This document shows, in pieces, positions 47,211 to 59,634 of a stretch of DNA of 64,000 nucleotides. The position numbers and the translations under genes were made by a program. Every line of letters begins with the position of its first letter. Position 1 is the first letter of the stretch. The stretch comes from Macrotis lagotis (Eukaryota; Chordata; Mammalia; Peramelemorphia; Peramelidae): positions 468,311,642 through 468,375,641 of the forward strand of contig NC_133666.1 in NCBI RefSeq assembly GCF_037893015.1. The letters run 5' to 3'. The notes under the pieces were generated by a model that was not told the DNA's origin, did no database searches, and saw only the letters and a list, made by a program, of their open reading frames with translations.

Positions 47211-48329
47211 TAGAAGGAAGGAGAGATTTCTCTAGCCTCATCATTCCCACACCTTTTCTCTACCTTAATTCCTGCCAGGAGGGGAAGCAGGTAGTTGATT
47301 CCTGAGGCTGCAACTACTTAGTGTTCTGAGAGGGAGGGTGTTGGGTTAGAATTATATTTTAAATATTGTTACTCAAGGAGATGTGATTTTTCAGATTTAG
47401 TCTGATTTAAGATCACTTTGTCATTACTGGAGAGAGGAGGAGAACCCAAGTTTTATATTCAAAGCTTGACTCATTTCCCACTAAATACTATTTCCCCACA
47501 TTGAACAAGCATAATAGCAATTAGCCAAGAAACTCCTTATTCAATTCTACAGCAAAAGAAAATCTGAGAAGTTAATCATAGGAGACTATGTACTAGATGA
47601 CATAGAGTGCAGGAGTTCTCCCTTTGGGAGGAAGGTGACTCAGCTCAACCAAGAGAGAGTGTCCCAGATCTCAGCCAAGTAGAAGTTCCCCAAAGTTTCT
47701 AGTGCAGCAAGTTGGGGATAGGGACATAATGGAGACTGTGACCTCCTTTCCTATTAGCTACTTTCCAGAATCTTCTTTTTCTTTCAGTGTGGAATTGGAA
47801 TCTTTGATCTTCTCTCTCAAAAATGGAAGTCAAAAGCTCTGAAAATCAATTTCAAGAAAACTTGAGGAAGACTAAAGAAAATGAAGTTCTTTCCCACTCT
47901 CAAACACTTGCAAAAGGAAAGTATTAGTGAATACAAATGATTTGCTGTCACCCTTCCTTAACAACATTTGTATTTTAAAAGTAAATTGAAGAAATGAATG
48001 ACATGAGAATTTTAGGTAAGAACAGAAAGATTTGGAGGTGGTGGTGGGCAGGATTTTTGGTACTCTTCAAATTATAACATGTTGAAAATTTTACTTTGTA
48101 TTTAAACATTATATCGGTCCATTGTTCTTGTCCTTTGCTATAATTTTTGATTTATATATTTCACACACACACATACACACACATATATATGTCTCATGTA
48201 AGGCATTTGATAGAAATGTTTATTTATAATTTTGATAGTTTGTGTAATATAGTTATTAATTATTCTTTAAAATTTGATAGAATTCTCCTATATATCTTGC
48301 TGGATTAGATCTACTTGACTGATGATTTG
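47211..48329. other. No gene recognised
   Basis: Unique-looking sequence with a short CA/TA tract at 48,163-48,190. Confidence 0.5.
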
Positions 48330-49420
48330 TTTGGTTAGTTCTGTCTTCCCAGTCAACCAGACAGTTATCTAACCTGAGAGATACTATCTTTGACATTTCC
48401 ATCTCCTTACAACTTATTATTTCTGAGGGCATCTGAAATTAATCTGAAGTAACATAATTCATGAAACTTTGCCCACTTTTCCACTCCCATGGCATCTACT
48501 GTCAGATCCTTATTACTTCTTGTCAGAACTATTGTAGTACCCTCCTAATTGGTTTCCTTACCCATAGATTTTTTCTTCTCTAATCTGAAAAGATCAGTAT
48601 GAAAATTATCAAACTCATCTACTACTTGCATTATGTCACTGCTCTTGTATAACAAAACAAAAGCAAAACACATATGGTGGATCCCATTTCTTATAAGATT
48701 AAAACACAATCCTTTGTGATTTGATTTCTAATCTTTCCAGACTTTATTATGGGCAAGTCACTTAATCTCTCTGAAAGTATTTAGTCATCTGAAAAATGGT
48801 AGCAATAATTACAGTCATTCATCCATTTCTGTTTGAATCCAAAATGATAAAATATTTTGCAAACTTGAAAGTAATGTATCACTATAAGCAACCACCATCA
48901 TCATTTTCATCTTCGTGAATAGTAGAAATCTTTATATTCCAAGCTTTGGCAAGTCGGAACTATTTACATCTCTCATACTTGCTTTTTAGACTTCTATAAT
49001 TTTTATCACATTGTCTCCAAGCCAGGAAATTGGTTTTCCCCTCCTCATTTCTGCTTGCTAAATTCATCCCTTCCTTCAAGTTTTGACTCATGTGCCAATA
49101 CCTCCATGAAATCTTCATCAATCCTCTCATATGAATATTATTATTCCCACCTCACTAAATGTAATGAGTAGTACTTGGTTCTCTTTGAACTTATCATATC
49201 CTGGTTCTTTGTGTATCTGTCTTAACCCTGCTATTAGAGTGGAGGATCACCATGAGGACAAGGTGGACATCTTATTTTTTGATTTAATCACTTTATTTCA
49301 TCTCCTGCCTTTATACAAGGTACCTCTTGTGCCTACAATGCTTTTCCTCCTTACCTTGACCTCCTGAAATTCCTGGCTATCTTCAAGACTCAGTTCAAGT
49401 GCCATAGATCATATGCCTGA
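48330..49420 (+). repeat. L2-type LINE 3' part, degenerate
   Basis: agaactattgtagtaccctc, ctaattggtttccttacc (48,525-48,560), cctccttaccttgacctcc and cttcaagactcagttcaag (49,345-49,400) follow L2 ORF2 and 3' UTR order. Confidence 0.6.
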
Positions 49421-49689
49421 AAACCAATGCTACGTTTTCTAGTCAATGTTTGTGTGATCTTGGGTAAGCATCTTAATCTCCTCTAAGTCTCAATTTATTC
49501 ATCTTGAAAGCGAGGAGTTTGGAGTAGATGACTTCCATGGTCATTTTTAGCTCTAAATCCACAATTTTGTGATCCTCTTATGAGATTTTTAATGTTTTCT
49601 TTAGATGGTAATGTTCTCTCCCCCTTCCCCTAAACTATTTTGTATTTATTTTACATATACTATTCATCTATATACATGTTAAAAACGAT

Positions 49690-49905
49690 TATTGATAGCT
49701 TCTGTATAACACTTGAAGGTTTAAAGTACACAAATGTTTTCAGATATGAACTTCCCAAATCTGTGAAATAGGTGCTATTTATCTCCAATTTATAGATGAA
49801 TAAACGGAGACTGAGGGAGGTCCTGTGTCATTCCTGAGAATGAGTCAGGATTTGAATTCAGATTTTCTGACTTTTTCCTGTAGATGTAAGACTCCTTCTA
49901 CTTTA
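49690..49905 (-). repeat. MIR-like SINE, antisense
   Basis: gtgaaataggtgctatttat, agatgaataaacggagac, gagtcaggatttgaattc. Confidence 0.6.
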
Positions 49906-50139
49906 TTAGGTTATTATAAATCCAAGAATCCATTTCAAAATTTGAAAAAATCATATCTTCTCATAGAAATTTGATTATATGTACTATTCTGTATAATGAA
50001 TGTCCCATAACACTTTCTCATCCTCCTTTTTCCTCTAGAAGGGAGTCACTTTCTCTTATACATTGCACAGGTGAGTCCTATGTTGGCTAAGCTTGAGATT
50101 GCTTGGTGCTAGTCAGAGTTTTACAGTTTGCTAAAAGGT

Positions 50140-50290
50140 AAAGAAGTTTGTAGTTATTTTAGCTATTTATAATAGTCAGAATGACTTATTCACTCAGAAT
50201 CATTCTTAAAACAATAATGCTGTTATTGTATAAAATTTGGTTTTGCTCATTTCATTTTTCATTATTTCATGCAAGTCTTTCCATGATTTA
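50140..50290 (-). repeat. Antisense L1 3' UTR fragment
   Basis: agctatttataatagtcag, cttattcactcagaatc, ttcttaaaacaataatgctg, catgcaagtctttccatga. Confidence 0.7.
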
Positions 50291-50339
50291 GGCTCCATGG
50301 TTCTTGCCTTCATTCAATTTACTATCTAGCTAGAAAATA

Positions 50340-51180
50340 ATTATAATCTGTTAGTTGACTTAAGGATCAATTATATCTGTTGATCTGTGCTAAGTGCTAG
50401 AGATTCAAAGAAAAGTAAAAGTGAGTCCCTGTTCTCAATGAACTCACAGTCAGTTGGGAAGACAATATGAAAATTGACAGGCACATTCTATATACAGGAT
50501 AAATTGGAAATAATCAATAGAGGGAAGGCACTAGAATTAAGGGAGATCAGGAAAGGTTTCCTGTAGAAGATGGGATTTTAGTTAAGACTTAAAGAAAGTC
50601 AGGGAGTAGAGATGTACTCATGAAATGATGATTTAGAATTTAAGGCTGTGAATAAAAACTGGATTAAGGAGTAGGACCAGAAAGGAAGGAGAAATTATTG
50701 TTGATTGGAATTGTTAGGGCTTTCTTTTTTTTAAAGTTTTTGCAAGGCAATGGGGTTAAGTGACTTGCCCAAGGCCACACAGCTAGGTAATTATTAAGTG
50801 TCTGAGGCTGGATTTGAACTCAGGTACTCCTGACTCCAGGCCTAGTGCTGTATCCACTATACCACCTAGCCACCCCCTTAGGATATTCTTTACAGAGAAG
50901 GATTTGAGGTTGGTCTTGAAGGATGGATAGCTAAGAAGTAGGAAAGAAGTTATTTTAATATGTGTAAGGTGGAACTGGAATGGAGATCAGAGGCAGGATT
51001 TTAGAGACTGAGGGCTGAAAGCAAATAGTCTAGTCTTTCTGAAGCAGAAGGTTGGTGCAGTAGAGTTGTAGGAGTTAAGTTTAACCCCTTAAGAGAGGTT
51101 AGGGCCTAACTGTGGGTTTGAATGCCAGATCAAGGAGTTTAGACCTAAAAGCAATGATAAATCTTTGAGATTCTGCACCA
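50340..51180 (+). repeat. Old interspersed repeat, family not assigned, split by a SINE
   Basis: gtgctaagtgctagagattc, ggaagacaatatgaaaattg, gatcaggaaaggtttcctgt, ggtcttgaaggatggatagc, ggagtttagacctaaaagc. Same broad family as 27,770 and 32,150. Confidence 0.5.
50727..50877 (-). repeat. WSINE1-type SINE with target-site duplication
   Basis: agtttttgcaaggcaatggg, aaggccacacagctaggtaa, ccacctagccaccccc. Flanked by ttagggctttctt (50,714-50,726) and ttaggatattctt (50,878-50,890). Confidence 0.92.
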
Positions 51181-51249
51181 GGGTGAAAGTACTTTAGGAA
51201 GATGAATATGAAACCTCTTTAACTTCCTAAGGTTCATGCTCTTCAGGGA

Positions 51250-51450
51250 TATTATCTGTAGGAAGGAGAATCTTGGAGATCATTAAGTCCAATCCTTCTT
51301 AAGTTAGAGAGGACATTTGGGTCCAGACTGGCAATATGACTTGCTGGGGTTATATAGGAAGTAAATAGCAGAGTGAAAATTTGAACTCTGGTCTTTTGAA
51401 TCCAAATCCAGATACTTGACCTGACTTGGAACAGAGCAGTTACTTGAGAT
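51250..51450 (-). repeat. MIR-like SINE, antisense
   Basis: gagatcattaagtccaatcc, gtgaaaatttgaactctgg, ccaaatccagatacttgac. Confidence 0.55.
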
Positions 51451-53390
51451 GTATATTTCTGGGGGCTGGGCGGGGGCAGCCCTGTTTTCTAGGCTGTTTG
51501 CTGACCTCATGGAATGTGGAGCTTTTCTAGCAGAGTTTGTTCAAAATCATGGTCATTCTGTTGGTTAGAACTTTTGTCTTGTTCTCAATCGAAGGATATT
51601 TCTCCTCCATTATAAAAATGAAAACCATAGTAAAGAAAAGACGAACAAAACTCAACAATATCCCCTCCTACCCTCCCTGAACCCTCAACAATCCACTATT
51701 CCTTTCCATTTCCTACAAAGCACTGTGTCATCTTCAGATCTGGGGACTTGAAAGCTGAAGCCAGTCACAATTTCCGATGGACATATTGTGCGTTTGGAAT
51801 TTTTTTTCCACATCAAATTAAATCTGTCTTGGACCAATTTCCTGGAAGTGTTTTTTATTAGAATAATAGGCCTCAGCTGAGAGATCACAGAACCAGATAC
51901 CACAGATGGGGAAACAAAAACATAGGATCTTCACGTCCAGGGATAGGAGGCAAGGGGAATAAAGGAAACTGGATGGTCTTCTTTGTTAAATATGCAGGAC
52001 AGCACAAGTTTTCTCCATAGGGCATGTAGGTAGGAAAAAACTAGAGGATAGCAACATGCCAGTCTTCACCAAGCAGAAAAAGCCCAAAGTGAGAATAGCT
52101 TACTTTTATTTTTCTACTGAAGTCTTGGAAAAGGAAAGTAAGAAGTGGGTCTACCCATTCTATGGTGAAAGTATGAGATGATTGGCACAGTCCAATGCCA
52201 GGAAACAGTCACAATAGAAATCAACTCATCCTTTTGGTATCCAAGAAGGTGTTTCATTGTAATGTACCTAGGGTGCATTTTGTCTGACCTGACTGAGGCC
52301 TCCAAGATGAATGGGGGAAATCCCTCAGAAGTGTTTTTCCTTTTTTTTTTTAACCTTCTGCTCTCTCTGATTCATTACTTGTTTACTGCAGTCTGTTAAC
52401 AGCCTCAGGATTGGCTTTAATCCTCAGCCAGAATCTTTAAATATAATACATCAATAACAGGTAATTATTCACTTTGAACTCTTCTCTCCCTTTTCTCCTT
52501 TGCTCCTTTCCTGGTTGGGGGAGGCCTTTCAAATGCTCTAACAGATTCTATCAAGGTGTCAAAAGTAGGGATATGAATGTCAAAGAATTAATTTGCTTCC
52601 TTTGAGCATAGGGAATTACTTCTGTCTGTGCAGTCCCCCCACCCCATCCACTTTCCTTACTTTTGTTTGAACTCTGCCACGGACTTTGAGAATTGTTGAG
52701 TTGGTTGATCCATTTTCTTTATGATTTTTTTCATTCTTTGTTTCCTCTGTGAAATCTGCCTGTTCTTATGCATATGTCCTGTGTGTACCTGACCTCCTTG
52801 TAATTATCATTGCATGCAGGGGAGACTTACTTCTGGCCTCTCATGTAATTCCTGTTTTGAACATGTCCAGGAAAATCCTGTCAAATTCAGAACTTCCTTT
52901 AAAAAAAACAAAACAAAACTTTGATCTGTGAGGTACAGACATGGTTGATACTGAGCTTTTGATGCTTGAGACTGGTTGGAGGGCAGCATCCCCGGGAGCC
53001 CATGTGGGCAAGTGTCTCATAGTATGATATCTTTGTTTATTCTCTCCACAAATATCCATTAGTGACTCTTGGGATACACTATGAATCTCTACTGTAGTAG
53101 CCTCCATGTGAGGACCCTCTTAAGCTATTATGGAGTGTACAAATTCTCTTGATGCTCATGATGTCCAGAGATGGTCCTTTGTTCACAGGGAACTGGAAGC
53201 TTCTTATAGTCTATTTTCATTGACTCTTGTTGGCTACAATACCCTTCAGCATTCCTTCTTTGTGCTTTCCTTTTTAAAAAATATTGTATACAAGGACATT
53301 GTTCTAATAGAACTGTAGCTCTGTTGGAGCTTTTGTTAATTATAACCTTGCCATCCATCCTCTAATTGCACAGATAAAGAATTTTTTTTA
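51451..53390. other. Repeat-poor block, no supported gene
   Basis: About 1.9 kb with no recognised repeat, unlike its surroundings. Frames up to 88 codons occur on both strands, overlap each other and show no domain. tcaggattggctttaatcct at about 52,405-52,424 holds an imperfect inverted GGATT/AATCC pair, and ataacaggtaattattc follows near 52,455. Both are homeodomain-type core sites and may be chance. Confidence 0.45.
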
Positions 53391-53511
53391 AAAGCAATTA
53401 GTAGAGTGACCCAGAGAGAGAAAACGGTTTATTATTAAGAAGGTAAATGAGGACTACCCCTTGGCTACAAATTAGTCAGAGACAGAATAATAGAGTCTCA
53501 TGAAGATATGA
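53391..53511 (+). repeat. Long direct repeat flanking L1, left copy
   Basis: aaagcaattagtagagtgac, gtttattattaagaaggtaa, ttggctacaaattag, ataatagagtctcatgaag. Ends where L1 text begins. About 84% identical by eye to 54,884-55,005. Confidence 0.85.
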
Positions 53512-53512
53512 G

Positions 53513-54883
53513 TCAAAAATTGTTGGGAAAACTGGAAAACGGTTTGGCAAAAACTAGGCAAAGATTCATATCTTACACCCTATACTAAAATAAGATCAAA
53601 ATGGGTACAGAATTTAGACATAAAGGACAATACCATGGACCAATGAATAGATCAAGAAATTCTCTATCAGATCTATGGAAAGGGGGAACATTTATGACCA
53701 AACAAGAAACAGGGTATATCATAAATTGCAAAATGGATGATTTTGACTACATTACATTAAAAAGGTTTTGCACTAATAAAACCAATGCTGCCAAGATTAG
53801 AAAGAAAACAAAAAACTGGAAATAATTCACAGCAAGGGGGGGGGTCTGATAAAGGTCTAATTTCTAAAATATATAGAGAATTGAATTAAATTTAAAAGGT
53901 TACAAATTATTTTGCAATAATGGTCAAAGGATATGAACTGGCAGTTTTCAAATAAAGAAATTAAAGCTATATATAATTATATGAAAAAATGCTCCAAATC
54001 ATTACTGATTAGAGAAATGCAAATTAAAACAAACTTGCACCTATCAGGTTGGCTAAAATGGCAAAAAAGGGAAAATGATCAATGTTGGAAAGATTGTGGG
54101 AAGATTGGAACATTAATGTACTGTTGGTGGAGTTGTGAACTAATCCAACCATTCTGGTGAACAATATGGAACTATGCCCAAAGAGCAATAAAACTGATAT
54201 AATCTAGGCCTACATTCAGAAGAAATCATAAAAAATGGGTAAAATTCCATATTCAAAATATTCATAGAAGATTTTTTTGTAGAGTGAAAGAACTGAAAAT
54301 TGAGGAGATGCCCATCAACTGGGGAATGACCTAACAAGTTATATTATATGAATATTGTGCAATACTATTGTTCTATAAGAAACCATGAATGGTTGGACTC
54401 TAAAGAAGCATGGAAAGAATTACAGGAATTGATGCTGAATGAAGGGAACAGAATCAAGACAACATTGTACAACATTGTGAGTTGGTCAACTTTGTTGGAT
54501 GCAGCTCCTCTCAGTAGTTCAGAGAGCTAGGACAACTCTGGGAGACCTAATAGGGACATTGCTATCCACATCCAGACAAAGAAAAAAACACTATACTACA
54601 GAATCTGAAAAACCTCTATATTCACTTTTTAAAAAATTCTCTTATTTTTTTCCTACCCCATGGATTTCTTTCTTTTCCCTTAGTCCTATGTCCTCATACA
54701 GAAAATGCCTAATATGTAAACATATTAAACACAAATGTACAATGTTCACTGCTGAAGGGAGGAGGGGTGGGAAGAGTGAGTGGAAGGACATTATGTAACT
54801 TATACACATGCATATGGGTGACTGTTGAAAAATTTTCATAACATGTAATTGGCAAAATAAAATATAATATAATCTAGACAAAA
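53513..54883 (+). mobile_element. 5'-truncated L1 (ORF2 C-terminal part and 3' UTR)
   Basis: aaattgttgggaaaactgg, ggtttggcaaaaactaggc, tttatgaccaaacaagaaac, gactacattacattaaaaag, gagaaatgcaaattaaaac, gttggtggagttgtgaac, gaggagatgcccatcaactg, 3' UTR, A-rich end. Frames at 53,601-53,825, 53,933-54,160 and 54,348-54,530 are pieces of ORF2 separated by stops and frameshifts. Bounded exactly by ~120-bp direct repeats. Confidence 0.88.
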
Positions 54884-55005
54884 AAAGCAATAGGTAAAGT
54901 GACCCAGGGAGAAAACAGTTTTTTATTATTAAGAAGGCAACTGACAGCTAGCCCATGGCTACAACCTAGTTAGAGGAAGAATAATAGAGTCTCAAGAAGG
55001 TATAA
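54884..55005 (+). repeat. Long direct repeat flanking L1, right copy
   Basis: aaaagcaataggtaaagtga, ttattattaagaaggcaac, catggctacaacctag, ataatagagtctcaagaagg. On the minus strand the neighbourhood reads cataaaagcag (TATA-like, near 55,020) followed by aataaaaaactg (poly(A)-signal-like, near 54,920). That could fit an antisense LTR fragment, but this is uncertain. Confidence 0.85.
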
Positions 55006-55049
55006 GAGCTCTCTCTTCTGCTTTTATGTCCAGAAACCATAACTAGAAA

Positions 55050-55295
55050 TCCTGGTACTCAGTAATAATAATAATAACACTTTAATGTTTACAAAGAGCT
55101 TTGCAAATATCTCATTTTATTCTCACAGCAGTCCTGGGAGGTAGGTCTTATTATTATTTACATTTTATAGTTGAGGAAACTGAGGCAGAAAGAAATTAAA
55201 TGACTTGTGCAGTGTCACACAGTTAGTAAATGACTGAGATTTTAAATATGATTCCAAATTAAGTGCTCTATCCACTGAACCACCCAGCTGACACT
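55050..55295 (-). repeat. MIR-like marsupial SINE, antisense, with (TAA)n
   Basis: (taa)n at 55,063-55,077, acaaagagctttgcaaatat, tcacagcagtcctgggagg, gaggaaactgaggcag, gtgtcacacagttagtaa, ctctatccactgaaccaccc. Confidence 0.85.
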
Positions 55296-55599
55296 CTGGA
55301 AAAATTCAGGGTTTTTGGGGGGGGAGTAAGGGAGTGTATAGTAGTGGTGGTGGTACAAGAACACCCTAGAAAAGACAGTCTGACTTTGAAATTGTCCCCT
55401 TTTCTCTTTTCCCTTGAATTCTACTGCCTCAGTCTTTGACACACTAACCTTGCTTCCTTTGCTCTCTCTCTCCAAACCCTGTGGTGGTATGAGCTGGCAG
55501 AAGAAGACTGTGAGCAATGATGATGGTCTCAGGGCCTCCTTTGGGAGGAAGTACAGTCTAGGTTTTGGTTCCTGGTATAAAACTCAGATCACTTTGATT

Positions 55600-55830
55600 G
55601 GATGGTTCTTGTCTTTTATTATTGAAGAAGATCAAAATGACATCACCAAGTTTAAGACAAATCACAGTGTATCTGACTGTGGCTGAACAGATCAATATGG
55701 GTTCATTATGCTCTGCCACAGATCCATGTGAACACCGGGGGTTCTTCCTCTAAATGTACAAATCTCACATTTTCTTGCAGTCACTTCAATTTTGCCTTGC
55801 TCACAGAGTACAGTACTGATTCAGTTTCCT
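55600..55830 (-). repeat. Antisense RTE-type LINE 3' end
   Basis: Reverse of the element at 45,480-45,950: tattgaagaagatcaaaatg, ctgactgtggctgaacag, tatgctctgccacag, gccttgctcacagagtac. The two copies are 10 kb apart in opposite orientation. Confidence 0.7.
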
Positions 55831-57020
55831 GACATGACACTGGTAGGCTGTTCATCTTTCAGGTCAACACATGGCTCTGTAGACCTTCAGTTTGGTAGTT
55901 GGTCTCCCTAGTATAGTTCTGTAGATACTTGGGAATGTTTGCTGTTTTAAAATACATCAGAGAAGGAAAACTCCATCACTAAACCATTCCAGGGTCAGAA
56001 AATTCTCTTGCTTCCCTCCTTAATCCAATCAACTGAAACATCAACCCCAACCGGTTTCTTGTTTGGTCCTCAGTGGAATTGGAGAGCATCTGGTCAATGA
56101 TGATATTATTTCCCTCTTCTTATCTTAGAACTTTTCTCTGTTAGGAAACTGGATCACTGCTAAACTAATCATTCATTATGGATCTTATGAAATTCAGCCA
56201 AATTTGTTAGGGGAGATAATGAAAATGCTACTTGCAATCCAAATCACCATTTCTACTCTTATCCCCAAAATGATACAAATTGGCTAATAAAATTTTTAAA
56301 ACTCTTGCTAAGGATTTGAATGCAAAGGTAACATGATAAAACATGTTGTTCAGTAGACCCAGTGAAAGAAAAATTAACTGATTGTTTGCAAAGAAAAGCT
56401 TCATTTAATCAACTTTATGGGCAACATGCAAACAGTTTGTCCACTTTAAAACAAGGCTAGCAATGAATAAATTTCAGGATATCACTATTAGAGAAAGGAC
56501 TAGAGTGGTACATCAGAGCTCTCAAAGGAATTTGTTCGGTTCATAAACCCTGCATAGAAGAGGGACTTTGGGGAACACAGGGACATCTGGAAGAAGAGAT
56601 AGCCATAGGGTTTCCTTTTCCTGTGTTTTGTTTCCTCATTCCTGTCTCTTTGTTGTTCTTTTTCCCATTCCCATTTCAGAGCCATGGTAGGCTTTGTTTC
56701 ACTGGGCAGGCCTCACTAATCAGGGATAGAACCATAGCAAGGGAAAAGGTACTCAGCTCTTTAATTACAGATGCAGGCATGGTAGCTCAGGGGAGGGAGA
56801 CTTTCCATAATTTTGGTACAAAGATCTTAAGGAACTTTTAGAGTTTTCTTATATCTGAGAAGTCCCTGATTTTGGATCCTTTCTTAAATGAAGAATGGTA
56901 AGTCCTTAGCAACATGTTAAATTATTTTCAGAGGGAGTGATTATTGAGTAAATGTGAATAATATCCAAAATACCATAAGATTTGTCAAAATTTCTAAGAT
57001 TTCATAGGCATACCATAGTG
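55831..57020. other. No gene or repeat recognised
   Basis: Unique-looking sequence. Opposing frames at 56,500-56,685 and 56,623-56,841 lack motifs. Confidence 0.5.
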
Positions 57021-57029
57021 TAGGCAGTG

Positions 57030-57205
57030 GGATAACTAATGAATTGGAGTTTAAACAAAACAACTGTGTTCCAATTCTGGTTTTGCCACTTAAAACCTTT
57101 GTGATTTTAGGCAAAGCAATTGACCTCTAGTTTCATCATCCCTAAAATGAGATTTGATTAGATAACCTCTAAGTGTCCCAATGACTCTAAATCTATGAAT
57201 TATGA
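57030..57205 (+). repeat. MIR-like SINE
   Basis: ggttttgccacttaaaacc, tttgtgattttaggcaaagc, tagtttcatcatccctaaa, gactctaaatctatgaatt. Confidence 0.65.
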
Positions 57206-57879
57206 GCTATCACTCATTCTTAGTAGATAATATTTATGAATTCCCAAGACAAAATAAAATTTATTACCTATTAGACAATCTTTTAGTGAGGTTCCTTTCC
57301 CAATTTAGCTAGACTAGTATTCAGGCATAGTCACAATCCTTTACTAAGAATCTACCAAAAGCATTTCATTTTCATAAGAAATAGTGATTATGCTGTATAA
57401 AATAAGTCTTCAAAGACCCAGACTCATTTGCTTACTACAGAGTGGTATCTGACTATATGTTGATGTATAATGTTGATGGATAATACCTAAGCAATGTTTT
57501 TATTATTATCTGAGACACATCTAAATGAAAACAGAAATTTAAGCTAGCTTGTCAAATCACTTGGACAGAGTAAATTCATAAAGACTTAGACCAGAATAGA
57601 ACAATCTTACCTTTCAAAAGAGGTTCTAGAGTGGATGCAGGGTGATCAAATTCCTTCTGAAGTAAAAAGTTATTTTGGATCTAATAAGAAAAACAAACAT
57701 TCCAACACTTCCAAAATCTCTTTTCCCTTTTTCTAATGACAAACACAGAAAATAAAAGGCCTTTTACCTTTAAAGCTAGAAGATCTAAAGCTAGCAAGAT
57801 CTGGTTTCAGTCTTTCTTATACAAGAGATCTTTAACAAATTAAAGACATTTTCAAAATTTTGAACATCTGACTTAAAAA
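57206..57879. other. No gene or repeat recognised
   Basis: Unique-looking AT-rich sequence. Confidence 0.45.
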
Positions 57880-58560
57880 CATCTCTCACAGATGGTGTGG
57901 AAAGACAAATACACTAATGCATTGTTGGTGGAAATGTGAATTAGAAAAATCATTCTAAAAAGTAATTTGGAATGATGCAAACTAAGTGAATAAAATTTCC
58001 ATATTCCATAAAACTAGAAATTTACCTCAAGGAAGTCACTATAGAAAAAGTTGCAAATATAACATTATAGCAGTACTTTTGTGGTAGCAAAAATAAAAAT
58101 AAAAACAAAAGTATGTCCATTACTGGAGAACATGAATGTAATGGAATAATATTGTGCTGTCAGAAATGTTGAGCCCGATGAGTAGAAGAAGCATGGAAAG
58201 ACAAAATGAACTGATTCAAAGTGAAGCAAACAGATGAAGGAAAACGATAAAAACAATGACTATAACAACGCAAATGGAAAGAGCATCTACAAAACAATTG
58301 AGAATGAATGTTGCAGAATAGAAAGAACAAGTTTGGTCCTAAAGTGAAGATATTAGAAAATACTTCCCTCCTATTCCTACAGTAGAGGTAGAGGAGGATT
58401 CACAGATATGAAGCATTGCATAGAATGCCAGGGATTTAATGCATCGATCAGTTTTGATTAATTGTCTCTTCTTCCTCCTTTTTTCTTTTATTGTTTGTTG
58501 AAAGATAATGACTTTCTGGGGAAAGGGATATGGGACCATTGTATGTGATATAAAAAAAAC
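57880..58560 (+). repeat. Old L1 3' end, divergent subfamily
   Basis: gcattgttggtggaaatgtg, agcagtacttttgtggtagc, aaaagtatgtccattactgg, aatggaataatattgtgctg, gagtagaagaagcatgg: L1 ORF2-end order at lower identity than the other copies. Confidence 0.65.
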
Positions 58561-58914
58561 AAAAGACTGATAAAAACTTGTTAAAATACCCTCTTGCAAA
58601 ACATTGTGCTTAGATGAAAAAGTCAAACTATATTCTGTGATGTTCAGACTTTTTTGGATATTATATCTACTTCTGGTTGTTGCATCTTAAGTGGGATAAT
58701 CATAATTTAATTGTCCAAGATTTTTGAGAACATTGAAAACCATCCTTGTAAAAAATTTTGATTCCAATGAGGGATCCTAAAATGTTTAAATTAAGTTGAT
58801 GCCTAATTTTTTTTAATCAAACATTTGAAATACCGCCCTATAGAAGAAGTAAAAGACAAAGTACATCGTGAAAAGATGACTAGACTATGAATTAGGTTAC
58901 TTGAGAACTAGACT

Positions 58915-59345
58915 GTGTAGTGGATAGAAAGCAGAAACTAAAAATAAGAATGCGCTGAGTTCAAATCCCAACTTAGACACTAACTGTAATGTTTGCCCTT
59001 CATTTTCAAAGAAGACCACATCAGTCAAGTGATGCCATAACAAACACACGCATTGGATTTGAGTGAGGGGGATACTATGCTAATTTACCAGCCTCACTTT
59101 CTTCTCCAGAACCGTCTGGGTCCAGTGGCCAGATATGAATCAGGATGACTGGAGAAGACTCTGTATGTAGGACAGTCAGGATTAACTTGCCCAAGGTCAC
59201 ACAGCAAGTAAGTGGCAAGTGTGTTTGTTATGGATTCAAACTCCAGTCCTCCTGACATACTTGCCAGTATTATTGGAAGGATGTAATATCTGTAAGACAC
59301 TTTGGGAACTTTAAAATGCTATATAAATCCCATTATTATAGTTAT
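58915..59345 (+). repeat. MIR-like SINE split by an RTE-related repeat
   Basis: SINE 5' part at 58,915-58,985 (gtgtagtggatagaaagc, gagttcaaatcccaactt) and 3' part at 59,270-59,340 (aatatctgtaagacactttg, aaatgctatataaatcc). In between is the repeat below. Confidence 0.6.
58988..59260 (+). repeat. RTE-related marsupial repeat, sense, near full length
   Basis: gcccttcattttcaaagaag, gcattggatttgagtgagg, ccagcctcactttcttctcc, ctgggtccagtggccagata, gatgactggagaagactc, ccaaggtcacacagcaag. Confidence 0.7.
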
Positions 59346-59634
59346 CATTTTTAATCCTGATTCTGTCACATCAGTTTTGAAGGGCCATGAAAATTATTTC
59401 ATTCTCTAGATTTAGGTTTCCTAAAAGTAAAAATAGAGACTTGGACTTCATGATTAAAGTTTCCTACATTTCTTACATTCTATTATTCTCCTATCCAGTG
59501 GGTGAAGAGTGGGGGGGAGGAATAATTTATACTTGATATTCCAAAGAACATTCTTACTAGAATCATCCAATCATTTAACTGGTTGCCTCATGAAGAATTG
59601 AGTTCCTTGCACTGAAAAATGTACCTGTCCAATG

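Noticed and set aside
53601..54530. Several 60-75-codon frames that could look like small genes
   Set aside because: They are consecutive broken pieces of L1 ORF2.
54884..55060. Solo LTR on the minus strand with TATA-like and poly(A)-like signals
   Set aside because: Suggestive spacing only; no clear TG...CA ends or short target duplication were found, so not called as an LTR.
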